Assembly: GCA_027297085.1 (NCBI GenBank)
Contig: JAPUIL010000733.1
Location: 1 to 6,148 of the forward strand
Length of the DNA: 6,148 nt
Origin: Verrucomicrobiota bacterium
GTDB lineage: Bacteria > Verrucomicrobiota > Verrucomicrobiia > Opitutales > UBA2995
Direction of reading: 5' to 3'
Part shown: positions 1 to 6,148 of the stretch, in pieces
How the letters are laid out: each line of letters opens with the position of its first letter
How positions within the stretch are numbered: the first letter of the stretch is position 1
Made by a program: the position numbers and the translations under genes
Notes under the pieces: model-generated
What the model was told of the DNA's origin: nothing
Databases searched by the model: none
Seen by the model: the letters and a program-made list of their open reading frames with translations, nothing else

Positions 1-1
1 T

Positions 2-1678
2 CAATTCTCGTTTGGAGCGCGCGTTAAGATGGAAGAATTCGCTTCCGCCACCATCTTGTCCAGAATGGTTCCGGTTCCGGAAGGTCTAGGTTACAATCTA
101 CATTTAACCGAGCAAGGCACGCTCCAGGCAAATTTTGTGAAGCGGTGGTTGGATGATTCAGTCCGTGTGGAAACGATCGATCCTATTCCTGAAGGAGAAT
201 GGGTACACTTATGGGTGACCTATGGCGGAACGCGCAAGGCGAAGGATATTCATTTTTATGTAAACGGAAAGCAAATGCCGCACCGGGCCAATCACGATTT
301 CCTAAATCAGAATTTCAGTACGGACGAGCCCTTGCGCATCGGACATGGCATGGTCGACTTCAAAGGCATCATCGATGACGTTCGCTTCTACGACCGTGTG
401 CTCACCGCCGAGGAAGTAAAAGTCGTTTACGAACAATTGACCCTCGACACCATACTGGCTCTTCCCGCTGCGGATCGCAGCAAGTCCCAAAAAGCAAAGC
501 TCAAACACTATTTTCTGCATGAAGGTGGGCCGGAAAAGCTACGCCACGCTTATAGCAATTGGAAAACGGCAAAGCATAAGCTCAGCGAATTTTACGACGC
601 GATTCCCACCGTGATGGTAATGCGCGACGAGATGCCGCGCCAGACTCATGTTCTAACAAGGGGTGTTTATGATCAGCCGGGAGACCCCGTCGAACCGGGC
701 GTACCTGCATCCCTTCCTCCACTACCGGACGATTACCCGACCAACCGACTGGGCTTGGCCAAATGGCTTGTCTCAGGTGACAACCCACTCACCGCACGCG
801 TAGCGGTAAACCGTCTCTGGAGGGACCTTTTCGGAACCGGCCTGGTAAAAACCACGGAGGATTTCGGTGCGCAAGGCGAGCGGCCCAGTCATCCTGAATT
901 GCTCGATTGGCTGGCAGTTGAATTTGTTGATTCCGGGTGGGATCTGCAGCACATGCTTGCCCTCATGGTAAACAGCAACACTTACCGCCAGTCCTCAAGG
1001 GTCGAGGAAGACCTGCTGGAACGTGATCCGGAAAACCGCCTCCTGGCCCGCGGCCCACGTTTCCGCCTTCCTGCGGAAATGATTCGCGACCAGGCGTTGG
1101 CGGCGAGTGGATTGCTATATCAGAAAATCGGCGGACCCAGTGTAAAAACCTACCAGCCCGAAGGTCTTTGGAGTGATTTTGCATCGGACAAGAACTATGT
1201 GTTGGCCACGGGGAATGATTTGTATCGACGAAGCTTATACACCTACTGGAAACGAACTGTGCCTCCGCCCATGATGATGAATTTTGACGCTGCTGGGCGC
1301 GAAGCTTGCGACGAGGCAATACGGAGAACCAATACGCCACTCCAGGCGCTCAATCTCATGAACGATGTCACCTTTGTGGAGGCGGCCCGGGTTTTCGCCC
1401 AAGGATTGCTGACAAAACTTCAGGACGATGCGGAAATCCTCAATGGCGCTTATCAGCAGTTGTTGGGGCGTTCGCCTGCATCGAAGGAAATGCGGATCCT
1501 GCTCAAAAGCAAAAGCGAATACCAAAAGCGATTTTCTGAAGACCCCGATGCTGCCCAGTCGTTGATAGCGTTCGGTGAATGGCCGGTCGATGAAACTATC
1601 CCTTCCGCAGACCTGGCCAGCTGGACCATGATTTGCAGCACACTCCTGAACCTTGATGAAACCGTATCCAAAGAATGA
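2..1678 (+). CDS. LamG + PSD1 (DUF1553) domain protein, 5' truncated by window edge
   Basis: C-terminal 559 codons or so of a large protein; the frame is open to the left edge, so the true start lies outside and the Met at 29 is internal. Numbering from that Met: up to about 135 is a LamG/concanavalin-like beta-sandwich ([11 protein letters not shown] at 55-65, FYVNGKQ at 76-82, [16 protein letters not shown] at 115-130). From about 205 comes PSD1/DUF1553: [16 protein letters not shown] (211-226), [20 protein letters not shown] (252-271), then [23 protein letters not shown], the NSNTYRQSS stretch (315-323) and [12 protein letters not shown] (435-446). The end, [11 protein letters not shown], is typical of the family, so the C-terminus is intact. 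Full-length relatives usually carry PSCyt1 (a cytochrome c-like haem domain) and PSCyt2 (DUF1549) ahead of LamG; that part is not visible. These proteins are abundant in Planctomycetes and Verrucomicrobia, are predicted to be exported, and usually neighbour a DUF1501 gene, as here. Their reaction is unknown. Family assignment is firm; the function is not. Confidence 0.93.
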   Translation, partial: QFSFGARVKMEEFASATILSRMVPVPEGLGYNLHLTEQGTLQANFVKRWLDDSVRVETIDPIPEGEWVHLWVTYGGTRKAKDIHFYVNGKQMPHRANHDFLNQNFSTDEPLRIGHGMVDFKGIIDDVRFYDRVLTAEEVKVVYEQLTLDTILALPAADRSKSQKAKLKHYFLHEGGPEKLRHAYSNWKTAKHKLSEFYDAIPTVMVMRDEMPRQTHVLTRGVYDQPGDPVEPGVPASLPPLPDDYPTNRLGLAKWLVSGDNPLTARVAVNRLWRDLFGTGLVKTTEDFGAQGERPSHPELLDWLAVEFVDSGWDLQHMLALMVNSNTYRQSSRVEEDLLERDPENRLLARGPRFRLPAEMIRDQALAASGLLYQKIGGPSVKTYQPEGLWSDFASDKNYVLATGNDLYRRSLYTYWKRTVPPPMMMNFDAAGREACDEAIRRTNTPLQALNLMNDVTFVEAARVFAQGLLTKLQDDAEILNGAYQQLLGRSPASKEMRILLKSKSEYQKRFSEDPDAAQSLIAFGEWPVDETIPSADLASWTMICSTLLNLDETVSKE

Positions 1679-1733
1679 ATCCCTACGTTTCAAACGCCTT
1701 CGAAAGGGCAGATTTACAAAATTGTAGTTTAAC

Positions 1734-1929
1734 TACGAAAGACGCGAAAGTTCGCGAAATACCGAAGCTTGCTTCGGCTTTGGTAGGGACGCCTCGCCGA
1801 GGCGTCCGAGATGACTATCTCAATCATTGCGGACAGCCCGGCGGTCCGTCCCTACCTTTAAGTGTCTCTGAACTCGCTCCGAGGTTCTTTACTACCAATG
1901 CCTTTTCGCGTATTTTCGCGTCTTTCGTA
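1734..1929. repeat. Nested inverted-repeat (MITE-like) intergenic element
   Basis: The outer arms are 26 nt each, 1734-1759 and 1904-1929, matching in inverted orientation with two mismatches; the outermost 16 (TACGAAAGACGCGAAA at 1734-1749) are perfect. Each arm holds three CGAAA units about 9-10 bases apart. Between the arms lie a 7-bp hairpin (1762-1777, arms CCGAAGC/GCTTCGG) and an inner inverted pair GGTAGGGACG (1782-1791) / CGTCCCTACC (1847-1856). No transposase is encoded and I see no clear target-site duplication, so any mobility would depend on proteins supplied elsewhere. The element occupies most of the gap between the PSD1 and DUF1501 genes. Similar CGAAA-rich repeats are known to me from intergenic regions of several bacteria, but I cannot confirm copy number here. 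Confidence 0.75.
1783..1856. repeat. Inverted pair of GTAG-headed hairpins (REP/BIME-like)
   Basis: On the + strand GTAG (1783-1786) is followed directly by a near-perfect palindrome at 1787-1807: arms GGACGCCTCG and CGAGGCGTCC around one unpaired C. On the - strand a matching GTAG (complement of 1852-1855) is followed by GGAC and an imperfect hairpin covering 1831-1847 (GGAC/GTCC at the base, one A/G mismatch, then GCC/GGC). A GTAG tetranucleotide at the foot of a hairpin, in facing pairs, is the hallmark of REP elements mobilised by RAYT (TnpA_REP) transposases. The link to such an enzyme is inference; none is encoded in the window. Confidence 0.6.
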
Positions 1930-2021
1930 ATTGGTTTTAGAAAAATTGGCGATTCGATAGTGTCCTTGTTAGGCTGGTATGGCCGCAAGCTCCTCTGTAC
2001 TTGAATTTTTAAAATTATAAG

Positions 2022-3398
2022 ATGAAAAAGCTAACTCGAAGAAATTTCATGAGCGGCATGGCTGGCGGAATCGGCACAATGGCCCTCAGCAGTCTGCTCG
2101 GCACGACGTCCATTTTGCCACCCCGGGTCAAACGCGTCATCTTCCTGTTCCAATCCGGTGCTCCATCTCAAATGGATCTGTTCGATCACAAGCCGGATTT
2201 GCAAAACATCCGGGCAACTGAGCTGCCTGACTCTATTCGCCAGGGACAACGCTTTACCGGAATGACGGCTACGCAATCAAATTTCCCTGTGGTACCGAGC
2301 ATTTTCAATTTCGCCCGCCATGGGGAGTCCCAGGCCTGGGTAAGCGATTTGCTCCCGCATACGGCGAAGATCGTGGACGACTTATGTTTCATTCGGACCA
2401 TGAAAACCGAGGCCATTAACCACGACCCGGCCATCACGTTTTTTCAAACCGGATTTCAACTGGCTGGCCGACCAAGCATTGGCGCCTGGCTGTCTTACGG
2501 TCTGGGCAGTGAAAACGCGGACCTGCCGGCATTTATTGCGCTGATATCCGGCGACGGAGGACAACCACTCTATGACAGGCTCTGGGGAAGCGGATTTTTG
2601 CCCTCCAAGTATCAGGGCGTTAAATTTCGATCTACCAAAGACCCGGTACTGTATCTCTCGAATCCCGAAGGGGTAGATGCCCGCACCCGTCGACGCATGC
2701 TCGACGATACCGCAAAGCTCAACGAAATGCGGTTCAAAGATTTCGGAGATCCCGAAATACAAACGCGTATCGCGCAATACGAGATGGCCTACCGAATGCA
2801 AACCTCGGTTCCTGAATTGACGGACCTTCAATCCGAACCAGAACACGTCTTTGATCTTTATGGTGAGGACGCCCGCAAGCCGGGAACTTACGCTTACAAT
2901 TGCCTGATGGCGCGTCGCATGTCGGAAAGAGGTGTACGTTTTGTCCAGCTCTTTCACCGGGGCTGGGATAATCACACCGAACTTCCGGCAAAGATCAGTA
3001 TCCAATGCAAGGATACTGATCAGGCCTCTGCCGCCCTGGTTACCGATTTGAAACAACGTGGCATGCTGGACGACACCCTGGTAATATGGGGTGGAGAGTT
3101 CGGTCGGACCGTTTATTGCCAAGGCCGTCTGACAGCAGACGACTACGGCCGCGATCATCACCCTCGGTGTTTCACCATCTGGCTAGCAGGTGGCGGCATC
3201 AAACCCGGCTTCACCTACGGCACCACCGACGATTTCAGCTATAACATCCTAGAAAAACCGGTTTATGTTCACGACCTGCACGCCACGATTCTGCATCAAC
3301 TCGGCATCGACCACACCCAACTAACTTACAAATTCCAGGGAAGACATTACCGACTTACGGATGTGCACGGCAACGTGGTTCACGAGATACTCTCGTAA
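2022..3398 (+). CDS. Tat-exported DUF1501 family protein
   Basis: A complete 458-residue protein, a normal length for DUF1501. The N-terminus is a Tat signal: TRRNFM with the arginine pair at 6-7, followed by a glycine/alanine/leucine-rich hydrophobic stretch to about residue 28, so export in folded form is predicted. Family motifs in order: [18 protein letters not shown] (41-58), NHDP (133-136), GWDNH (314-318), WGGEFGRT (356-363), GRDHHP (376-381), AGGGIKPG (389-396), [15 protein letters not shown] (417-431) and [11 protein letters not shown] (440-450). DUF1501 is related to the alkaline phosphatase/sulfatase superfamily and is often labelled sulfatase, but I see no C/S-x-P-x-R formylglycine motif, so a classical sulfatase mechanism is unsupported. 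It usually lies just after a PSD1 gene; here 343 bases with a repeat element separate them. The ATG is placed by the adjacent Tat motif; the A/T-rich upstream bases show no Shine-Dalgarno. No promoter stood out. Confidence 0.94.
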   Translation: MKKLTRRNFMSGMAGGIGTMALSSLLGTTSILPPRVKRVIFLFQSGAPSQMDLFDHKPDLQNIRATELPDSIRQGQRFTGMTATQSNFPVVPSIFNFARHGESQAWVSDLLPHTAKIVDDLCFIRTMKTEAINHDPAITFFQTGFQLAGRPSIGAWLSYGLGSENADLPAFIALISGDGGQPLYDRLWGSGFLPSKYQGVKFRSTKDPVLYLSNPEGVDARTRRRMLDDTAKLNEMRFKDFGDPEIQTRIAQYEMAYRMQTSVPELTDLQSEPEHVFDLYGEDARKPGTYAYNCLMARRMSERGVRFVQLFHRGWDNHTELPAKISIQCKDTDQASAALVTDLKQRGMLDDTLVIWGGEFGRTVYCQGRLTADDYGRDHHPRCFTIWLAGGGIKPGFTYGTTDDFSYNILEKPVYVHDLHATILHQLGIDHTQLTYKFQGRHYRLTDVHGNVVHEILS

Positions 3399-3474
3399 AA
3401 GAGTGAGTAGTGTAACAAGATCACTTTTCGATTCCTACAACGCTTAACAAACTCAGACTCTTAAACTAAACTAT

Positions 3475-4947
3475 ATGCCGGATGTACCCCAAAAACAAAC
3501 TACCTTTCTTCAAGCGCTTTTTCCAGTAGTTGGGCTGGTTGTAATCCTGGTTTATGGCCTGATCTTTCGACCCATAATTCAGGGAGTTGAGGCGATGCCT
3601 TTGGAGATTATTTTCTTATCCGCTGGAATCCTGGCAATAGGTCAGCTGGTCTACCTGGGATTTCCCTGGGGCGAAATACAGACATCCTTCATTAACAAAT
3701 TGGCCAGAGCTTTCCCTACCATTCTTATTCTGTTTGCTATCGGCATGATCATCGGAAGCTGGATAGCGGCCGGAACTATCCCCATGCTGGTTTACTACGG
3801 GATTAAAATTATTAACCCCGATTACCTGTATGTAATCGCTTTTGTGGTCGCAGCCATCTTCTCCACTTTTACCGGCACCTCCTGGGGTTCAGCCGGCACA
3901 GTAGGACTCGTACTGATGGGCGTTGCCATAAGCGTAAACGCAAACCTGGCCATCTCGGCTGGAGCCATCATTGGCGGCGCCTATTTCGGGGATAAAATGT
4001 CTCCGCTTTCCGATACGACCAACGTAGCAGCCTTGGCGGTGGAGGTGCCTTTGTTTGAACACATTCACTCCATGATGTACACGACAATTCCCTCGGCGAT
4101 AATGGCTGGAACCCTCTATTTCGTGATGGGTCTGGTCTACCCTATTGAGGCTTCAACCGCAACCGCTTCTCAAACGGATGTGATATTGGGCGGAATCCAG
4201 TCCATGTTTAACTTCAACATACTGCTGGTGCTACCGGTGATCATTGTTCTCTACGGATCTATAAAACGAATGCCAACTCTCCCCGTTCTGGTAATATCCT
4301 CCTTTACGGCCGGTATTCTTTCAATTCTGTTCCAACAAACAACCTTCGGTGATGCCGTGCAAGCCCTCTACAAAGGATACGACACTTCGATGGCCATTTG
4401 GATGACGGAGAAACCGGAAGTCTTGAGCACTTTGTTTAACCGGGGCGGACTCTATGAACTGAGTGAACCCATCATTATCACGATTATCGTATTTATCTAT
4501 GTAGGTACCATCGATAAGATCAATGCGATGTCCATCATTGTCGAACGCGTATTCGGTTTCGCCAAGACGAAGTCATCAACCATATTGGCCTCCCTGGCAT
4601 CCACGGCAGTTATCAATTCCATTACTTCGAATCAATACGCGGCGAGTTTCGTGGTAGGTGAGGCCTTTCAAAAAACTTACGACAAGAAAGAAATCCCTCG
4701 AAAAGTGCTTTCACGTTCGCTCGAGGACGCGGGCACCATGTTGGAAAGCCTGGTTCCCTGGACCACCACGGCGATTTTTATGGGAGCCACCCTCGGTGTG
4801 CCCGCTGTGCAATACTGGCATTGGCAATTTCTTTCCCTCATCAACATCGTGGTGGCTGTTATACTGGCAATAACCGGCATCGGATGCTTTTATCACACCA
4901 TGGGTGGGAGCAAAAATACAACCGAGACAAGCCAGAACCCGTCATAA
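3475..4947 (+). CDS. nhaC: NhaC-family Na+/H+ antiporter
   Basis: A complete 490-residue, strongly hydrophobic inner-membrane protein of about 11-12 transmembrane segments, spread from residue 13 to about 473, with a hydrophilic Ser/Thr/Asn-rich tail. NhaC carriers exchange cytoplasmic sodium for external protons and support pH and salt homeostasis. The strongest evidence is the signature region FTGTSWGSAGTVG (132-144) followed by GAYFGDKMSPLSDTTN (168-183), with charged and polar residues likely to form the ion path. The C-terminal half has TSNQYAA (384-390) and SLEDAGTMLESLVPW (415-429), also family-typical. Length fits the family. Related members exchange malate/lactate (MleN) or other substrates, so the exact substrate is unproven. 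The gene starts 76 bases after the DUF1501 stop; I see no convincing terminator or promoter in that gap, so read-through is possible. No Shine-Dalgarno precedes the ATG. Confidence 0.92.
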   Translation: MPDVPQKQTTFLQALFPVVGLVVILVYGLIFRPIIQGVEAMPLEIIFLSAGILAIGQLVYLGFPWGEIQTSFINKLARAFPTILILFAIGMIIGSWIAAGTIPMLVYYGIKIINPDYLYVIAFVVAAIFSTFTGTSWGSAGTVGLVLMGVAISVNANLAISAGAIIGGAYFGDKMSPLSDTTNVAALAVEVPLFEHIHSMMYTTIPSAIMAGTLYFVMGLVYPIEASTATASQTDVILGGIQSMFNFNILLVLPVIIVLYGSIKRMPTLPVLVISSFTAGILSILFQQTTFGDAVQALYKGYDTSMAIWMTEKPEVLSTLFNRGGLYELSEPIIITIIVFIYVGTIDKINAMSIIVERVFGFAKTKSSTILASLASTAVINSITSNQYAASFVVGEAFQKTYDKKEIPRKVLSRSLEDAGTMLESLVPWTTTAIFMGATLGVPAVQYWHWQFLSLINIVVAVILAITGIGCFYHTMGGSKNTTETSQNPS

Positions 4948-5129
4948 ATTCGGTGGGCGGGAATGGTGCAGTCGAAGTGGTCTTTTGGCGCCATGCGATT
5001 CAAAGTGCGGGTTAGCGTGAAAGTTTTTCCCCACTGTTTATAAAAACTCAAACACATACGGACCGTGTTGGTATCGGCAAAATTATATCGAAACGGCGTT
5101 CAATCCCTACCCTGAATTGGAATACAGAT
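4948..5129. other. Intergenic stretch without a recognisable gene
   Basis: Between the antiporter stop and the inverted repeat I find no plausible coding frame, RNA gene or strong promoter. The only structure is a weak 7-bp AT-rich inverted repeat, AGTTTTT (5022-5028) and AAAAACT (5042-5048), with a 13-base loop. It may be chance. Confidence 0.5.
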
Positions 5130-5196
5130 TCGTCAGCAAGCTAACTCCTACACCTTGACTCGGGACTCTAAACTGTAGGAGTTAGCTTGCTGACGA
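5130..5196. repeat. Perfect 23-bp inverted repeat, REP/BIME-like pair
   Basis: The left arm (5130-5152) and right arm (5174-5196) are exact reverse complements over 23 bases, separated by a 21-base spacer. Each arm read in its own direction is TGTAGGAG followed by a small hairpin, GTTAGC-TT-GCTGAC (one G:T wobble), then GA. This matches REP architecture: a GTAG head followed by a short hairpin with a TT-containing loop. It resembles the GTAGGAG...AGCTTGCT-type REPs known from Pseudomonas, though the stem bases differ. As a facing pair it would count as a BIME. Perfect arm identity suggests recent formation or strong selection. A similar GTAG-headed inverted pair, of another sequence family, sits at 1783-1856. 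Confidence 0.8.
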
Positions 5197-5204
5197 TTTC
5201 TTTT
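5130..5204 (+). terminator. Possible intrinsic terminator formed by the inverted repeat
   Basis: In RNA the 23-bp arms would form a very stable stem, followed immediately by TTTCTTTT at 5197-5204. Hairpin plus U-rich run is the form of a rho-independent terminator and could end transcription from the antiporter before the next promoter. Against this, it lies about 180 bases past the stop codon, the loop is long at 21 bases, and the structure is explained equally well as a REP pair. Termination is inference. Confidence 0.4.
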
Positions 5205-5285
5205 GCAGGCGAGCCCGCCATTAGAGTTGTCTATTGCCACGCAGAAAGAATCACACTCATAGGCAAAAGTAACACGACTCAATCC

Positions 5286-5315
5286 TTGACCGGTAAACGC
5301 GATTGCCCGTATAAT
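5286..5315 (+). promoter_or_regulatory. Sigma70-type promoter for the UxuA-like gene
   Basis: TTGACC at 5286-5291 (five of six matches to the -35 consensus) and a perfect TATAAT at 5310-5315, with an 18-base spacer. Transcription would begin near 5322, giving a 5' leader of roughly 58 bases before the ATG at 5380. It is by far the best promoter match I found in the window. It suggests that the downstream gene is transcribed independently of the antiporter. Confidence 0.7.
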
Positions 5316-5379
5316 TTGAAACGAAGCAAATCCCGTTCTACGCTCGTTTCTGTTACCCCAAATCATCAACCAGAAATCT

Positions 5380-6148
5380 ATGAAAAAAGTATCCTCTCTC
5401 CTAAAGTCAGAATCGCAGGTACACTCCACGTCTCCTGTTTCTTCGCCCCTAACCACCACTCCTAAGTCGCGACGTAAATTTATATCAACTGTTGCTGGAG
5501 CCGTGGCCGGGTCGGTTGCCCTGCCCGCTTTCTCCATTGCAAAATCACACGCCAGTCATCGTAAAGTGGAGCAGCTTACCGGCGACGTTAAGTTGTCTAT
5601 GCCGGCACGCGATCTTTCCTCAGAACAATTGGGATTCATTCGCGATCTCGGCGTGGAATATGCACAACTGCAGGCCGCCCCAGGTGCCCCCAGGTATTCA
5701 CCTGAAGGTCGAGTCGTACCACGGGATAGCGATCCGGCGTCCCCCAACGGTCCCTGGACAGTTCCACAAATCCGGCTGATCAAGGAGCGGGTCGAGTCTT
5801 TCGGTCTGAAATTGAGGCATATGATGATGCACGACTTCCGGAACGCCATTCTCGGACGGCCCGGCCAAGACCAGGACATTGAAAATGTTCAGAAATCGAT
5901 CCGCGTAGCTGCGGAGGTTGGAATCCCGATCGTCGAGTATAACTGGTACGCCCTGCGTGCCCAGCAGGGTTACTACCGCGTACCCGGCCGCGAAGGAGTC
6001 GAATACACGGCATTCGATTACGATCGCTGCAAGGACCTTCCCGTGCTGCCCGATATCGGCGAACACTCGGCGGAAGAACTCTGGGAGCGTTACGAGTATT
6101 TCCTGAAAGCGGTCATCCCGGTGGCTGAAGAAGTTGGCGTGCGTATGG
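5380..6148 (+). CDS. Mannonate dehydratase (UxuA)-like TIM-barrel protein with Tat signal, 3' truncated
   Basis: The first 256 residues are present and the frame is open at the right edge. UxuA enzymes dehydrate D-mannonate to 2-keto-3-deoxygluconate in glucuronate breakdown. The closest match is FLKAVIPVAEEVGVRM (241-256), nearly the same as the conserved UxuA segment that precedes the barrel strand carrying metal-site residues. IRVAAEVGIPIVEYNW (174-189) fits the UxuA strand ending in YNF/YNW. The region corresponding to the UxuA VPVHEDIK motif is replaced by RHMMMHDFRNAILG (146-159), so this is a divergent member. The N-terminus has a Tat motif, SRRKFIS (30-36), and a hydrophobic Ala/Gly/Val stretch to about residue 54, behind an unusually long Ser/Thr/Pro-rich leader of 29 residues. 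The start is secure: an in-frame TGA lies at 5317 and no other ATG, GTG or TTG intervenes. No Shine-Dalgarno is visible. It could instead be a sugar isomerase/epimerase-like barrel; the metal-binding residues lie beyond the window, so activity cannot be judged. Confidence 0.82.
   Translation, partial: MKKVSSLLKSESQVHSTSPVSSPLTTTPKSRRKFISTVAGAVAGSVALPAFSIAKSHASHRKVEQLTGDVKLSMPARDLSSEQLGFIRDLGVEYAQLQAAPGAPRYSPEGRVVPRDSDPASPNGPWTVPQIRLIKERVESFGLKLRHMMMHDFRNAILGRPGQDQDIENVQKSIRVAAEVGIPIVEYNWYALRAQQGYYRVPGREGVEYTAFDYDRCKDLPVLPDIGEHSAEELWERYEYFLKAVIPVAEEVGVRM

Noticed and set aside
1235..1693. A 152-codon - strand frame across the end of the PSD1 gene
   Set aside because: It is antisense to conserved PSD1 motifs and has no domain signal.
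1675..2004. A 109-codon + strand frame overlapping the PSD1 stop by ATGA, apparently a translationally coupled gene
   Set aside because: It runs straight through the nested inverted-repeat element, so its composition is dictated by repeats; the product has no recognisable domain. The ATGA overlap is most likely chance.
2016..2021. TATAAG just before the DUF1501 ATG as a -10 box
   Set aside because: It abuts the start codon, so the transcript would begin inside the gene, and no -35 partner is present.
2382..3161. A 259-codon - strand frame
   Set aside because: It lies entirely antisense to the well-supported DUF1501 gene and shows no family features; it is a codon-bias shadow.
3382..3396. 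Hairpin ACGAGA-TAC-TCTCGT overlapping the DUF1501 stop, considered as a terminator
   Set aside because: The stem is only 6 bp and is followed by AAAAGAG, not a T-run, so it does not fit an intrinsic terminator on this strand.
5022..5048. 7-bp AT-rich inverted repeat after the antiporter, considered as a terminator
   Set aside because: The stem is weak, the loop is 13 bases and no T-run follows; it is compatible with chance in an AT-rich stretch.
5187..5465. A 92-codon + strand frame upstream of and overlapping the UxuA-like gene
   Set aside because: It begins inside the right repeat arm, spans the promoter, and overlaps the real gene in another frame with no protein-like features.
5148..5537. 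A 129-codon - strand frame across the intergenic gap and the UxuA-like start
   Set aside because: It covers the inverted repeat, the promoter and the Tat signal region of the opposing gene, and its product resembles nothing recognisable.

Overview
The window looks like a piece of chromosome from a Verrucomicrobia or Planctomycetes-type (PVC superphylum) bacterium, plausibly a marine polysaccharide degrader. The main clue is the adjacent pair of a LamG plus PSD1 (DUF1553) protein and a Tat-exported DUF1501 protein, which is strongly characteristic of that group. Supporting clues are the Tat signals on two of the four proteins, the lack of Shine-Dalgarno motifs before the starts, and an NhaC-type sodium/proton antiporter. 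The organism is inferred from gene content only.

Layout, all genes on the + strand: (1) positions 2-1678, the C-terminal part of a large PSD1 protein whose start lies upstream of the window; (2) 1679-2021, an intergenic region filled by a nested inverted-repeat element (1734-1929); (3) 2022-3398, a complete DUF1501 protein; (4) 3475-4947, a complete NhaC-family antiporter; (5) 4948-5379, a second intergenic region with a perfect 23-bp inverted repeat (5130-5196) and a strong sigma70-like promoter (5286-5315); (6) 5380 to the window end, the first 256 residues of a mannonate dehydratase (UxuA)-like protein with a Tat signal.

The PSD1 and DUF1501 proteins are usual genomic partners and probably act together outside the cytoplasm, but their biochemical role is not established. 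The antiporter would handle sodium/proton homeostasis and has no obvious mechanistic link to them. The UxuA-like protein has its own promoter, so it is probably a separate transcription unit, perhaps the first gene of a sugar-acid (uronate-type) locus that continues beyond the window.

The most unusual features are in the intergenic DNA. Both long gaps contain inverted pairs of GTAG-headed hairpins that resemble REP/BIME elements. One pair sits inside a larger MITE-like inverted repeat that separates two genes normally found close together. The other notable point is the export signal on a protein from a family of cytoplasmic sugar-acid dehydratases. I see no tRNA, rRNA, CRISPR array, phage gene or transposase gene.
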